Of a DNA stretch of 64,000 nucleotides, positions 36,022 through 44,433 are shown in pieces. The DNA comes from Clostridia bacterium (GTDB taxonomy: Bacteria > Bacillota > Clostridia > Acetivibrionales > DSM-2933). How positions within the stretch are numbered: the first letter of the stretch is position 1; each line of letters opens with the position of its first letter. The DNA lies in assembly GCA_026416815.1 (NCBI GenBank), contig JAOAEJ010000051.1, positions 1 through 64,000 of the forward strand. The letters run 5' to 3'. The notes below the pieces were generated by a model. It was not told the DNA's origin. It was given only the letters and a program-made list of their open reading frames with translations, and searched no databases. The translations under genes were made by a program, and so were the position numbers.

Positions 36022-36038
36022 TTATTATCTGGTAATAA
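36022..36038. promoter_or_regulatory. FapR-like operator at fapR
   Basis: TTATTATCTGGTAATAA matches the Firmicute FapR consensus TTAGTACCTRRTACTAA at 14 of 17 positions, keeps its half-site spacing and is palindromic. It lies between the fapR promoter and start codon, as expected for autoregulation relieved by malonyl-CoA. The consensus is recalled, and binding is inferred. Confidence 0.6.
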
Positions 36039-36092
36039 TAATTACATATAAAAATACAATATTATCTTAGAGAGTTTCGAGAGGTGTGACGG

Positions 36093-36659
36093 ATGAGTAG
36101 GTCATCCCTTTTAAAGAGAGAAAGACAAAGTATTCTCAAATCAAAAATAAAGGAAAATCCTTTTCTGACTGATGAGGAACTTGCGGATTTATTCTCTGTC
36201 AGTGTACCCACTATTAGGTTGGATAGACTAGAGTTAGGAATCCCCGAGTTAAGGGAAAGGATAAAAAATGTTGCAGAAAAAAATCATGAAAAAGTAAGAA
36301 CCTTACAAAGTAAAGAAATAATTGGTGAACTGTTGGACTTGGAGTTGGGTAAGAATGGCATATCTATTATAGAAACAAACCAAAGTATGGTTTTTGAAAA
36401 AACCAAGATAGTAAGAGGCCATTATATATACTCATTTGCCGAATCCCTTGCTATCGCAGTCATAGATGCTCATGTTGCACTAGTAGGGGTGGCCAATATA
36501 AAATATAAAACCCCCGTCCATGCAGGAAGCAAACTCATAGCGAAAGCAGAAGTAAAAAGGATTAAAGAAAATAAGTTTTTGGTATGGGTCAAGATTCATG
36601 AAAAGCAGGCTGAAGTATTCAGGGGTAAATTTATTCTAGTTTCCCTTGAAAAAGTATAA
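36093..36659 (+). CDS. fapR: Fatty acid and phospholipid synthesis repressor FapR
   Basis: FapR represses lipid synthesis genes and is released by malonyl-CoA. The 188-residue protein has an N-terminal helix-turn-helix (residues about 20-50, [20 protein letters not shown]), a linker helix and a hot-dog-fold effector domain (about 90-185, with [16 protein letters not shown] and [12 protein letters not shown]). ATG 36093 follows GAGAGGTG. It heads the plsX-fab locus and has a FapR-like site upstream of itself and of fabF, so it likely controls both its own transcript and the fabF-rnc part. Confidence 0.93.
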   Translation: MSRSSLLKRERQSILKSKIKENPFLTDEELADLFSVSVPTIRLDRLELGIPELRERIKNVAEKNHEKVRTLQSKEIIGELLDLELGKNGISIIETNQSMVFEKTKIVRGHYIYSFAESLAIAVIDAHVALVGVANIKYKTPVHAGSKLIAKAEVKRIKENKFLVWVKIHEKQAEVFRGKFILVSLEKV

Positions 36660-36783
36660 AAAAAATAGTAACTTATTATAGGTACTACTTTCTCATATCA
36701 TCTTAAGTTGGGGTCATACTTGGAGAATACGAATAAAGAGAAGGAAAATAAGTTGTACTAATTTATTTCCGGGAGTGAATAGA
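36660..36783. promoter_or_regulatory. fapR-plsX gap with a weak FapR half-site
   Basis: TAGGTACTA at 36679-36687 resembles one arm of a FapR site; the other arm (TTATTA) is one base too close. It could be a lower-affinity operator. The GGGAG site for plsX is at 36771-36775. Confidence 0.35.
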
Positions 36784-37803
36784 TTGATAATTTTAGTTGA
36801 TGCAATGGGTGGAGACAATGCACCTGAAGCAGTTGTCAATGGATGTATAGACGCGATAAATGAACTAGATGGCTTTGATGTTATGCTTTTAGGAGATCGG
36901 GATAAAATTGAGAAGATCATTAAAGAGAGAAAGTTTACTAATCCAAGATTGAAAATTACTCATACCAGTGAAGTAGTAACTAATGAGGATGCACCTACAA
37001 AGGCTATTAAAAATAAGAAAGACTCTTCAATGGTAGTAGGGTTTAATATGCTCAAACAAAAAAAAGGCGATGTGCTTGTTTCAGCAGGTAACACAGGGGC
37101 TTTAATGACTGGTGCACTGCTTATTTTAGGTCGTATTAAGGGAGTTGACAGACCGGCTCTTCCAGCAGTAATACCTACAAAAACAGGCGGGACTCTACTG
37201 ATTGATGCCGGCTCAAATACTGTTTGCAAACCTATCAATTATTTGCAATTCGGGATAATGGGATCCATATATATGAAGGAAGTACTGAGTATTGAAAGCC
37301 CAAAAGTTGGACTAATCAACGTGGGCGTGGAAGAAAAGAAAGGTACTGAAGCAGTCCGTCAAGCTTATTCGTTGCTTTCAAAATCCAATATAAATTTTGT
37401 AGGGAATATTGAGGGTAGAGATGTGCCGGAAGGTATGGTACATGTAGCTGTTTGTGATGGATTTGTGGGAAATGTGATACTTAAATTCCTAGAAGGTGTA
37501 GGGTCATTCTTCTTTAGCTCGTTAAAAGAGATTTACTCCAAAAATATTATTTCGAAACTATCCGCATTAGCAGTAAAAGGAGGGTTTAGAAATTTTAAGA
37601 AGAGCCTTGATTACGAAGAGTACGGAGGAGTTCCTCTTCTAGGGGTAAACGGAAGGGTTTTTAAATGCCACGGAAGCTCAAAAGCAAAGTCTTTTAAAAA
37701 TGCTGTAAAAAAAGCATATATTTTTGCTAAAAGTCGTGTTGTTGAGCAAATGGGGGAAGAATTTAAAAATATGGAGGTTGAAGATATTGAGCAGGATAAT
37801 TAA
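36784..37803 (+). CDS. plsX: Phosphate acyltransferase PlsX
   Basis: PlsX converts acyl-ACP to acyl-phosphate, the donor for PlsY in phospholipid synthesis. The 339-residue protein starts IILVDAMGGDNAPEAVV, the usual PlsX N-terminus, and carries SAGNTGALMTGALL, LINVGVEEKKGTE and CDGFVGNVILK. TTG 36784 is eight bases from GGGAG; the GTG at 36775 overlaps that site and would add three residues. It overlaps fabH by 17 bp, so the two are translationally coupled, linking phospholipid to fatty acid initiation. Confidence 0.94.
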   Translation: MIILVDAMGGDNAPEAVVNGCIDAINELDGFDVMLLGDRDKIEKIIKERKFTNPRLKITHTSEVVTNEDAPTKAIKNKKDSSMVVGFNMLKQKKGDVLVSAGNTGALMTGALLILGRIKGVDRPALPAVIPTKTGGTLLIDAGSNTVCKPINYLQFGIMGSIYMKEVLSIESPKVGLINVGVEEKKGTEAVRQAYSLLSKSNINFVGNIEGRDVPEGMVHVAVCDGFVGNVILKFLEGVGSFFFSSLKEIYSKNIISKLSALAVKGGFRNFKKSLDYEEYGGVPLLGVNGRVFKCHGSSKAKSFKNAVKKAYIFAKSRVVEQMGEEFKNMEVEDIEQDN

Positions 37804-38779
37804 TTCCGTCGGAATATTGGGTATTGGCAGTTGTTTACCTGACAAAGTTTTGACAAATTCCGATTTGGAAAAAATGGTTGAGACATCGGATGAATGGATA
37901 ACCAAAAGGACGGGGATATCCGAGCGACGGATTTTAGATAAAAATACACCTGCATATGAATTGGGGATTAAAGCATCCCAGGCTGCAATCAAAGATGCGG
38001 GTATAACACCGGAAGATATTGATTTAATCATGGTTACTACTGAAACACCGGACTATTTGGTACCTTCAATGGCATGTATTATCCAGGAAGCTCTCGGAGC
38101 CAAAAAAGCTGCTGCTTTTGATTTGAATGCGGCATGCTCCGGATTTGTATATGGCTTAACTGTTGCAAAACAGTTTATTTCAACCGGATACTACAAGCAT
38201 ATACTTGTAGTTGGCTGTGAAGCTCTTTCGAAAGTTACAGACTGGGAAGACAGAAATACATGTGTACTATTCGGAGATGGTGCAGGAGCTGCAGTTATAG
38301 GACCGGTTGAAGAAGGCTATGGTATATTAGCGACCGATATTGGAGCTGAAGGGTCATTTACAATTACATTACCTTGCTGCAGCTTAAGTGAAGCAGATGT
38401 TGAGTGCAGAGAGCATGATAATAAGCAAGTATTATGGATGGACGGTGGAGAAGTTTTTAAGTTCGCTGTAAGAGTAATGGCTGCTGCTACCGAGAGGGTA
38501 TTAAACGATACAGGCATGAGCTTGGAGGATATAAAAATGATTTTTCCTCACCAGGCTAATATAAGAATTATAGAAGGGGCTGCAAAAAAACTAGGCGTTT
38601 CAAAAGATAAGGTCTTTACAAATGTACATAAATACGGTAATATTTCTTCTGCATCAATTCCTGTGGCACTGGATGAAGCAGTTAAAAATAATACACTTTC
38701 CAAAGGTGATAATTTAGTATTGGTTGGATTCGGTGGAGGACTTACCTGGGGTTCAGCGATAGTAAAATGGAGTAAGTAA
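37787..38779 (+). CDS. fabH: 3-oxoacyl-ACP synthase III
   Basis: FabH starts fatty acid chains by condensing acyl-CoA with malonyl-ACP. The 330-residue protein has Cys117 in DLNAACSGFVYG, the catalytic His in PHQANIRII, the Asn in KYGNISSAS, and the C-terminal GFGGGLTWGS. TTG 37787 follows GGAGG at 37773-37777 within plsX; the longer reading from 37724 adds unrelated residues. In most Firmicute fab operons fabK and fabD come next; here the sequence after its stop carries only a fabD remnant, then fabG. Confidence 0.94.
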   Translation: MSRIINSVGILGIGSCLPDKVLTNSDLEKMVETSDEWITKRTGISERRILDKNTPAYELGIKASQAAIKDAGITPEDIDLIMVTTETPDYLVPSMACIIQEALGAKKAAAFDLNAACSGFVYGLTVAKQFISTGYYKHILVVGCEALSKVTDWEDRNTCVLFGDGAGAAVIGPVEEGYGILATDIGAEGSFTITLPCCSLSEADVECREHDNKQVLWMDGGEVFKFAVRVMAAATERVLNDTGMSLEDIKMIFPHQANIRIIEGAAKKLGVSKDKVFTNVHKYGNISSASIPVALDEAVKNNTLSKGDNLVLVGFGGGLTWGSAIVKWSK

Positions 38780-38789
38780 TTCGGCTTAA

Positions 38790-38924
38790 TGGGAAGATTG
38801 TGTTAGAAAGATGATGGGTAAGGGTGTTGAGACGTTTATTGAAATAGAACCTGTAAACGTTTTGGCAGAATTTGCGAAGAATATTAGTAGGTATATTAAG
38901 ATTTTGAATGTTGAAGATTTTTAG
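38790..38924 (+). pseudogene. fabD: fabD 3' remnant (malonyl-CoA:ACP transacylase)
   Basis: Only 44 codons plus a stop remain, beginning 10 bp after the fabH stop. The reading WEDCVRKMMGKGVETFIEIE, then PVNVLAEFAKNIS and IKILNVEDF, follows the C-terminus of FabD (typically WEDS-R-M---GV-TFIEIGPGKVL-G--KKI------NVED). The conserved GPGK has become EPVN, and the catalytic GQSLGE and His regions are absent. A short ATG reading from 38811 (37 codons) has no good ribosome site. This is best explained by deletion of fabK and most of fabD from an ancestral fabH-fabK-fabD-fabG operon. The match is from memory of the family and would be settled by an alignment. Confidence 0.82.
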
Positions 38925-38978
38925 AATCTTTAAATAAAACAATGCGCGAATTAGGAGTTTAAAGGAGGTATGTATAAC

Positions 38979-39722
38979 ATGCAATTAAAGGGGAAAACTG
39001 CTGTTATAACAGGTTCAGGAAGAGGATTAGGAAAGGCAATTGCTTTAAAATTAGCTCAAATGGGAGCAAATATCGTTTTAAATGATATTGCTGTTTCTGA
39101 TGCTGTAGACGAAACAGCAGAAGAATTTAGGGCTGCCGGTTATAATGTAGCTGTAACAAAAGGTGATGTTAGAAACATTGAAGATGTAGAAGCAATGATC
39201 AATAAGGCGGTAGAAACTTTCGGAAGTATAGATATTCTGGTAAATAACGCTGGGATAACTAAAGATACTCTTATGATCAAGATGTCTGAGAAGGATTGGG
39301 ATGACGTACTTGATATAAATCTCAAAGGTGCATTCTTCTGTACAAAGGTAGCAGCGAGAATTATGATGAAACAAAGAAGCGGTAAGATAGTAAATATTGC
39401 TTCGGTAGCTGGTGTTATGGGAAACCCAGGTCAAGCAAATTACTCGGCTTCAAAAGCAGGCTTAATAGGTCTTACAAAGTCAACAGCTAAAGAGCTGTCC
39501 TCAAGAGGGATTACATGTAATGCAGTTGCTCCAGGCTTAATTCAAAGTAAAATGACAGAAGTATTACCCGAGAAAGTAAGGGAAAATTATTTAAATAACA
39601 TTCCATTAGGCAGGTTCGGGACACCTGAAGATGTAGCTAATGTTATTGGTTTCCTAGCTTCTGAAGATTCAAATTATGTAACTGGGCAGGTAATACATAT
39701 TGACGGCGGATTAGTTATGTAA
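38979..39722 (+). CDS. fabG: 3-oxoacyl-ACP reductase FabG
   Basis: FabG reduces 3-ketoacyl-ACP with NADPH in each elongation cycle. The 247-residue short-chain dehydrogenase has TGSGRGLGKAIA, NNAG, the Ser-Tyr-Lys triad (IASVAG, YSASK) and a C-terminal GQVIHIDGGLVM. ATG 38979 is ten bases after AAAGGAGG; the ATG at 38970 is too close to that site. It follows the fabD remnant and precedes acpP by 118 bp, so the core of the operon has been kept. Confidence 0.94.
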   Translation: MQLKGKTAVITGSGRGLGKAIALKLAQMGANIVLNDIAVSDAVDETAEEFRAAGYNVAVTKGDVRNIEDVEAMINKAVETFGSIDILVNNAGITKDTLMIKMSEKDWDDVLDINLKGAFFCTKVAARIMMKQRSGKIVNIASVAGVMGNPGQANYSASKAGLIGLTKSTAKELSSRGITCNAVAPGLIQSKMTEVLPEKVRENYLNNIPLGRFGTPEDVANVIGFLASEDSNYVTGQVIHIDGGLVM

Positions 39723-39840
39723 TAATATCTTTATGTGAAAATATTTACAACGCTTTTATATATTAAGCAGAGCTAGAAGATATTTTTACATAGGAATTAT
39801 TAATAGTTTTAACATACCCCCTGCGGAAGGAGGTGAATGT

Positions 39841-40068
39841 ATGGTATTTGAAAAGGTTAAGAAAATTATTGTTGAGCAATTAGGTGTTGAAGAAGACGAT
39901 ATACAAATGGAATCTTCCTTCATTGATGATTTAGGAGCAGACTCGCTTGATATAGTTGAATTGATAATGGCTCTTGAAGAAGAGTTTGACCTAGAAATTC
40001 CTGATAGTGAGGCTGAAAAAATTGCTACAGTAGGTGATGCTGTAGACTACATTAAGAATAACACATAA
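39841..40068 (+). CDS. acpP: Acyl carrier protein
   Basis: The 75-residue acidic carrier has the phosphopantetheine attachment serine in [12 protein letters not shown] and the usual helical pattern. It carries growing chains for FabH, FabG, FabF and PlsX. ATG 39841 follows a strong GGAAGGAGG site. A strong terminator follows directly, separating it from fabF, which has its own promoter. A partial inverted repeat (TATGTGAAAATATTT at 39732-39746 and AGATATTTTTACATA at 39778-39792) lies in the leader and might influence expression. Confidence 0.95.
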   Translation: MVFEKVKKIIVEQLGVEEDDIQMESSFIDDLGADSLDIVELIMALEEEFDLEIPDSEAEKIATVGDAVDYIKNNT

Positions 40069-40096
40069 AAAAAGTCCCTAATAGGGGACTTTTTTT
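40068..40096 (+). terminator. Terminator after acpP
   Basis: AAAAAAGTCCC and GGGACTTTTTT form a perfect 11-bp stem with a 6-nt loop starting at the acpP stop codon and ending in T residues. Confidence 0.92.
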
Positions 40097-40415
40097 ACAA
40101 CAAGAGTAATTACTATTTCATATAAGACAACTTAGCGGAAATTAATTGAATATAGATGAATTTTTAATTTACTATATGATGATGTATCCTAAATGAACTC
40201 ACCGTTTAGTGTAATTTAATTATTAAAGTTATTATTCCTAAACGATTATATATAGATTTATCAAGTAATCGTCCTAGTGCCTAATAACGGAATATGCTTA
40301 TAGCAAAAAGGCACAGTAATCTGAGAAATGCATTTTAAACATTTGAAGGACTAGAATTTTATAATATTAAAAGCAGTAGTATGTAGCACTAACGCAATTT
40401 CTGGGAGGTTAAAAA
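40097..40415. other. acpP-fabF intergenic region
   Basis: This 319-bp region has no gene. Its right end carries a TATAAT (40360-40365), a FapR-like operator and the GGGAGG site for fabF. The middle is featureless AT-rich DNA. Confidence 0.4.
40376..40392. promoter_or_regulatory. FapR-like operator at fabF
   Basis: GTAGTATGTAGCACTAA matches the FapR consensus TTAGTACCTRRTACTAA at 13 of 17 positions with correct half-site spacing. It lies 10 bp after a TATAAT, where it would block transcription start. Assignment is inferred from the motif and the fapR-containing locus. Confidence 0.55.
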
Positions 40416-41651
40416 ATGAAGAAAAGAGTTGTAATAACAGGCATGGGTGTTGTATCATCCCTTGGAATGGATATTGAATCATTCTGGAGCTCAATAAAAG
40501 AAGGTAAAAGTGGCATTAGTCTTGTTTCAAGTATAGATGTCTCCAACATGTCTACAAAAATTGCAGCAGAAGTAAAAGATTTTGAACCAACTAAATACCT
40601 CGATAAAAAAGAAGCAAAGAGAATGGACAGATTTACTCAGTTTGCAGTGGTTGCTTCAAAGTTTGCAATGGAAAATAGCAAGCTTGATATTGAGAAGGTT
40701 GACAAATATAGATTTGGCGTTCTGGTTGGTTCGGGTATAGGTGGTATACAAACATTTGAAGACCAGCATGAAGTTTTGATGACTAAAGGACCTGGAAGGG
40801 TAAGCCCGTTCTTTATACCTATGATGATAGCAAACATGGCTTCAGGGCGTATAGCAATAGAATATCAAGCCAAGGGGTATAATGAATGTGTAGTTACAGC
40901 ATGTGCTTCAGCCACTAACGCTATAGGAGACGCATTTAAAGTAATTCAACGTGGCGATGCTGATGTTATGATTACCGGTGGAGCAGAGGCCGCTATTACC
41001 CCAGTAGCATTTGCAGGTTTCTGTTCTATGGGTGCAATGACAACAAACACAGACCCGACAACCGCTTGCAGACCATTTGACGCTGAAAGAGATGGATTTA
41101 TAATGGGTGAAGGTGCTGCAATTCTAATACTTGAGGAATTGGAGCACGCAATCAATAGGGGGGCAGATATAGTAGCCGAAGTAGTCGGATATGGTTGTAC
41201 ATGTGATGCTTACCATATTACAGCCCCATCCCCGGAAGGTGAGGGCGGAGCAAGATGTATGCAGATGGCTGTTAAAGATGCAGGAATTAGTCCTCAAGAG
41301 GTCGATTATATCAATGCTCACGGAACATCTACACCACATAATGATAAAAATGAAAGTGCCGCAATAAAAACTGTCTTTGGAGAGCATGCAAGAAAACTAG
41401 CTGTAAGCTCAACAAAATCAATGACAGGTCACTTACTTGGAGCTGCTGGTGCAGTTGAGGCAATTATTAGTTCACTGGCTCTCAAGGAAGGCTTTCTGCC
41501 GCCAACAATAAACTATAAGACACCAGATCCTGAGTGTGATCTTGATTATGTACCTAATGTAGGGAGAAAAGCAGAAATAAAGTATGCTATATCAAATTCA
41601 TTAGGTTTTGGGGGCCATAATGCTGCAATTGCGTTAAAAAAGTATGAATAA
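40416..41651 (+). CDS. fabF: 3-oxoacyl-ACP synthase II
   Basis: FabF elongates acyl-ACP by condensation with malonyl-ACP. The 411-residue protein has the Cys-His-His triad in [23 protein letters not shown] and [13 protein letters not shown], and ends [17 protein letters not shown] 40416 follows CTGGGAGG. With its own promoter and FapR-like operator it is probably regulated in parallel with the fapR-plsX-fabH part. rnc follows after 302 bp containing a long hairpin. Confidence 0.95.
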   Translation: MKKRVVITGMGVVSSLGMDIESFWSSIKEGKSGISLVSSIDVSNMSTKIAAEVKDFEPTKYLDKKEAKRMDRFTQFAVVASKFAMENSKLDIEKVDKYRFGVLVGSGIGGIQTFEDQHEVLMTKGPGRVSPFFIPMMIANMASGRIAIEYQAKGYNECVVTACASATNAIGDAFKVIQRGDADVMITGGAEAAITPVAFAGFCSMGAMTTNTDPTTACRPFDAERDGFIMGEGAAILILEELEHAINRGADIVAEVVGYGCTCDAYHITAPSPEGEGGARCMQMAVKDAGISPQEVDYINAHGTSTPHNDKNESAAIKTVFGEHARKLAVSSTKSMTGHLLGAAGAVEAIISSLALKEGFLPPTINYKTPDPECDLDYVPNVGRKAEIKYAISNSLGFGGHNAAIALKKYE

Positions 41652-41685
41652 AAAACATAATTCAATATAAAATTAAGTTTCTACA

Positions 41686-41712
41686 GTTTAAGGCGAGGTT
41701 AACCCTCGCTTT
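41686..41712 (+). terminator. Stem-loop after fabF
   Basis: TTTAAGGCGAGG and CCTCGCTTTAAA form a 12-bp stem (one G-U) with a short loop, 36 bp after fabF. The following T run is weak. Confidence 0.5.
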
Positions 41713-41777
41713 AAACATATAAATATGTATGTTGTTTTATGTAGTATAAATGGAAAAGTAATTATAGTGAAAGACTA

Positions 41778-41903
41778 ATACTACTTTGTTATTTACATTA
41801 ATTATGATAAATTTCAAGCTTAATTTGCCGATGAAGAAATAATCAACAACGTTTTTGGGTTGTTATTTCTTCATCATAAATTCTAAAATAACAAAATAGT
41901 ACT
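41778..41903. repeat. Long imperfect inverted repeat upstream of rnc
   Basis: Outer arms (TACTACTTTGTTATTT near 41779-41794 and AAATAACAAAATAGTA near 41886-41901) and inner arms (GATGAAGAAATAA at 41830-41842 with TTATTTCTTCATC at 41863-41875, plus CAAC/GTTG) allow a hairpin of about 125 nt with unpaired bulges. CTAATA occurs just outside both ends (41775-41780 and 41908-41913), so a small inserted element is possible. Alternatively the RNA hairpin is a processing site for RNase III, encoded immediately downstream. Confidence 0.6.
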
Positions 41904-41953
41904 AAAGCTAATAACAATGAATAAAGTACTAAACAAACCTGTAAGGAGGAACT

Positions 41954-42667
41954 ATGATTGACTTAGACACGCTAGCGGATAATATTGAATACTTTGAGAA
42001 GAAAATTGATTATACTTTTAAAAATAAGAAAAATATCTTATTAGCATTGACACATAGCTCATATGCAAACGAGAGAAAAGCAGAAAACTTGCATAGCAAT
42101 GAAAGATTGGAGTTTTTAGGGGATGCGGTTTTAAATGTAGTAATAAGTGAAAATATCTATACCAAGTACCCGCACCTGACAGAAGGTGAAATGACAAAAG
42201 CAAGAGCAAATATTGTATGTGAGATGTCTCTAATAAAGTGTGCAAATAATATTGAAATTGGCAAATATCTTCTTCTTGGTAAGGGTGAGGAAATAACAGG
42301 AGGACGTGAAAGAATCTCCATACTTTCTGACGCTTTTGAAGCTTTGATAGGGGCAATTTATATTGATAGTGGTATGGAAAGTGCAAAGAAGTTTATCCAC
42401 CAGCAGATGAAACAATTAATAGTAAATTCCATTAATGGCATGAATTGCATGGATTATAAAACCCAGTTGCAAGAAGTCATTCAAAAAAGTAGTGATAATA
42501 AAATCACTTACGAAATAATCGAAGAAAAAGGGCCTGATCATAATAAGGTTTTTGTTTCTCAGGTGAAAATATCTGACAAGGTAATGGGCATTGGTAAGGG
42601 AAAGAGTAAGAAAGAAGCAGAGCAGAATGCAGCAAAGACAGCACTACAAAAAGATGGTGAATTTTAA
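41954..42667 (+). CDS. rnc: Ribonuclease III
   Basis: RNase III cleaves double-stranded RNA in rRNA and mRNA processing. The 237-residue protein has the catalytic block ERLEFLGDAVLNVV, the second metal region SDAFEALIGAIYIDSG, and a C-terminal dsRNA-binding domain (about 163-235, ending GKGKSKKEAEQNAAKTAL). ATG 41954 follows AAGGAGG. It overlaps the next gene by one base. A long hairpin in its leader could be a substrate for self-cleavage, as known for E. coli rnc. Confidence 0.95.
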   Translation: MIDLDTLADNIEYFEKKIDYTFKNKKNILLALTHSSYANERKAENLHSNERLEFLGDAVLNVVISENIYTKYPHLTEGEMTKARANIVCEMSLIKCANNIEIGKYLLLGKGEEITGGRERISILSDAFEALIGAIYIDSGMESAKKFIHQQMKQLIVNSINGMNCMDYKTQLQEVIQKSSDNKITYEIIEEKGPDHNKVFVSQVKISDKVMGIGKGKSKKEAEQNAAKTALQKDGEF

Positions 42668-43683
42668 TGTATAGTAAACACATTATAATACCTATATTTG
42701 TGCCCCATAAAGGATGTCCCTATGACTGTATATATTGTAATCAGAAGACAATAAGCGGGCAACATGATGAGACTTCAGAGGAAAATATTAAAAAAACCAT
42801 AGAAGACCATCTAGCTACATCCGGTGACAATGCCTACGTTGAGATAGGATTCTATGGCGGAAGTTTTACAGGGATTGAGAAAGAGCTTCAGATTAAGCTC
42901 CTGAAAATAGCCAATCATTATATTAAAGATAATTTAGTTAATGCAATTAGGTTGTCTACACGTCCTGACTATATAAATACTGAAATACTTAAATACTTAC
43001 AGTATTATGGTGTTAAAACAATAGAACTCGGAGTTCAGAGCCTTGATAACGAAGTACTGACAAAAACCTGCAGAGGCCATAGTATTGATGATGTCATAAC
43101 TTCATCACATCTTATCAAAGAGTTTGGCTTTGATTTAGGCATTCAAACAATGATAGGTTTGCCTGGTGATGACAGAGAAAAAGCCCTTCATACTGCTGAA
43201 AGGGTCATTGAGCTTGTGCCAAAGATTGTAAGGATATATCCTACACTTGTAATTAGAGATACCTATCTTGAGAAAATGTATAATTCGGGTCTATATACAC
43301 CCATTAGCCTTGATGAAGCCGTTGACATATGCTCTGAATTGCTGAACATGTATAAAAGAAAAAGTATTAATGTCATTAGAATTGGACTACAAGCGACCGA
43401 GAGTATAAATCTAAATAATGATGTTGTTGCAGGGCCTTTTCATCCGGCTTTCAGGCAGCTGGTAGAATCAAGGCTTATTTTAAAGGAGATTGTACAGTGT
43501 ATAGTTAAGAATAAACTTAACGATAAAAATGAAATAACCATTTATACTGACCACAGGTTTATTTCTAATGTAATAGGTCAAAACAAGTACAATATTAAAT
43601 ATTTGAAGACTAAGTTTAATTTTAATGAAGTAAAAGTTAGAGCAGACACGAATATGAAATCGGAAAACTTCTTGATTGAGTAA
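42667..43683 (+). CDS. Elp3-like radical SAM protein
   Basis: The 338-residue protein has the Cys-x3-Cys-x2-Cys cluster motif GCPYDCIYCNQ and the radical SAM blocks GFYGGSFTG, IRLSTRPD and ELGVQSLD. This places it near the Elp3 (COG1243) group, but the C-terminal acetyltransferase domain of true Elp3 is missing. It starts at the ATG overlapping the rnc stop. An Elp3-like gene between rnc and smc is a recurring Clostridial arrangement. A tRNA modification role is suggested by relatives but unproven. Confidence 0.85.
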   Translation: MYSKHIIIPIFVPHKGCPYDCIYCNQKTISGQHDETSEENIKKTIEDHLATSGDNAYVEIGFYGGSFTGIEKELQIKLLKIANHYIKDNLVNAIRLSTRPDYINTEILKYLQYYGVKTIELGVQSLDNEVLTKTCRGHSIDDVITSSHLIKEFGFDLGIQTMIGLPGDDREKALHTAERVIELVPKIVRIYPTLVIRDTYLEKMYNSGLYTPISLDEAVDICSELLNMYKRKSINVIRIGLQATESINLNNDVVAGPFHPAFRQLVESRLILKEIVQCIVKNKLNDKNEITIYTDHRFISNVIGQNKYNIKYLKTKFNFNEVKVRADTNMKSENFLIE

Positions 43684-43721
43684 GGACAATAAGCTAAAAT
43701 ATACCATTAATAAGTATGAGC

Positions 43722-43842
43722 CAGGAATCTTGCATAATTACCTTAATGAAAATTTGATGTGCTAAATATAATGACTTGCTTGTTTGAGTCTGTTAGTTTT
43801 TGGTAGGGCAATATAAATTCATTGAATTATGCAAGATTCTTG
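43722..43842. mobile_element. MITE-like inverted-repeat element
   Basis: Eighteen-base terminal inverted repeats (CAGGAATCTTGCATAATT at 43722-43739 and AATTATGCAAGATTCTTG at 43825-43842, one mismatch) bound a 121-bp segment without an ORF between the radical SAM gene and spoVS. No T run follows the arms, so a terminator is less likely. A short non-autonomous element or IS remnant fits, though no clear target duplication was found. Confidence 0.5.
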
Positions 43843-43909
43843 TTTGTATACAGCTTCGAAAAATATCGGCATTGTAAATGTAAAAATTTATAAAAAATTT
43901 TAATTACTT

Positions 43910-43936
43910 GCAGGGATTTATGGGAAAATATAGAAT
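43910..43936 (+). promoter_or_regulatory. Sigma-H-like promoter of spoVS
   Basis: GCAGGGATT, an 11-nt spacer and ATAGAAT match the B. subtilis sigma-H consensus RnAGGAwww-N11/12-RnnGAAT with one mismatch. It lies 70 bp upstream of spoVS, which is sigma-H dependent in B. subtilis, so the context supports it. Confidence 0.6.
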
Positions 43937-44006
43937 ATATAAATATGTAAAGTATACGCAATTGACAATGTAATATTTGAAATGAAATTGTAGGAGGACA
44001 AAAATT

Positions 44007-44267
44007 ATGGAGGTACTAAAAGTATCGGCTAGTTCACAGCCCAAATCAGTTGCAGGAGCTTTAGCAGCAGTTTTGAGGGATAATAGTTACGCAGAGATTC
44101 AAGCTGTGGGAGCTGGAGCAGTAAATCAGGCAGTGAAGGCGATAGCGATCACCAGAGGGTTTGTAGCGCCTAATGGTATTGACCTTGTGGCTGTACCAGC
44201 CTTTGCAGAGGTAAACATCGACGGAGAAGAAAGAACTGCAATAAAATTCTATATTCAACCGAGATAG
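44007..44267 (+). CDS. spoVS: Stage V sporulation protein S
   Basis: SpoVS is an Alba-like small nucleic-acid-binding protein needed for spore development in Bacillus. The 86-residue protein shows the near-invariant family sequence: EVLKVSASSQPKSVAGALA, AIAITRGFVAPNGIDL and the C-terminal AIKFYIQPR. ATG 44007 follows TAGGAGG. It is a single gene with a sigma-H-like promoter and a strong terminator. Confidence 0.96.
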   Translation: MEVLKVSASSQPKSVAGALAAVLRDNSYAEIQAVGAGAVNQAVKAIAITRGFVAPNGIDLVAVPAFAEVNIDGEERTAIKFYIQPR

Positions 44268-44282
44268 TATTTTAATAAAAGG

Positions 44283-44312
44283 CCTGTTCTAAAATAAAGA
44301 ACAGGTTTTTTT
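44283..44312 (+). terminator. Terminator after spoVS
   Basis: CCTGTTCT and AGAACAGG form a perfect 8-bp stem (7-nt loop) followed by seven T residues. Confidence 0.93.
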
Positions 44313-44364
44313 ATTTAATAAACACATTTTACTTCACCTTATGATATTGAGGATAACGATACTA

Positions 44365-44392
44365 TTGAATAAAACAAAAATTATGTTAAAAT
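44365..44392 (+). promoter_or_regulatory. Candidate promoter of smc
   Basis: TTGAAT (44365-44370) and TAAAAT (44387-44392) are separated by 16 nt, with TG just before the -10, about 40 bp upstream of the smc start. Moderate match only. Confidence 0.4.
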
Positions 44393-44433
44393 TATAAAGA
44401 GTTGGTTCAAAATAAGACATCGGGGTGTTAAAA

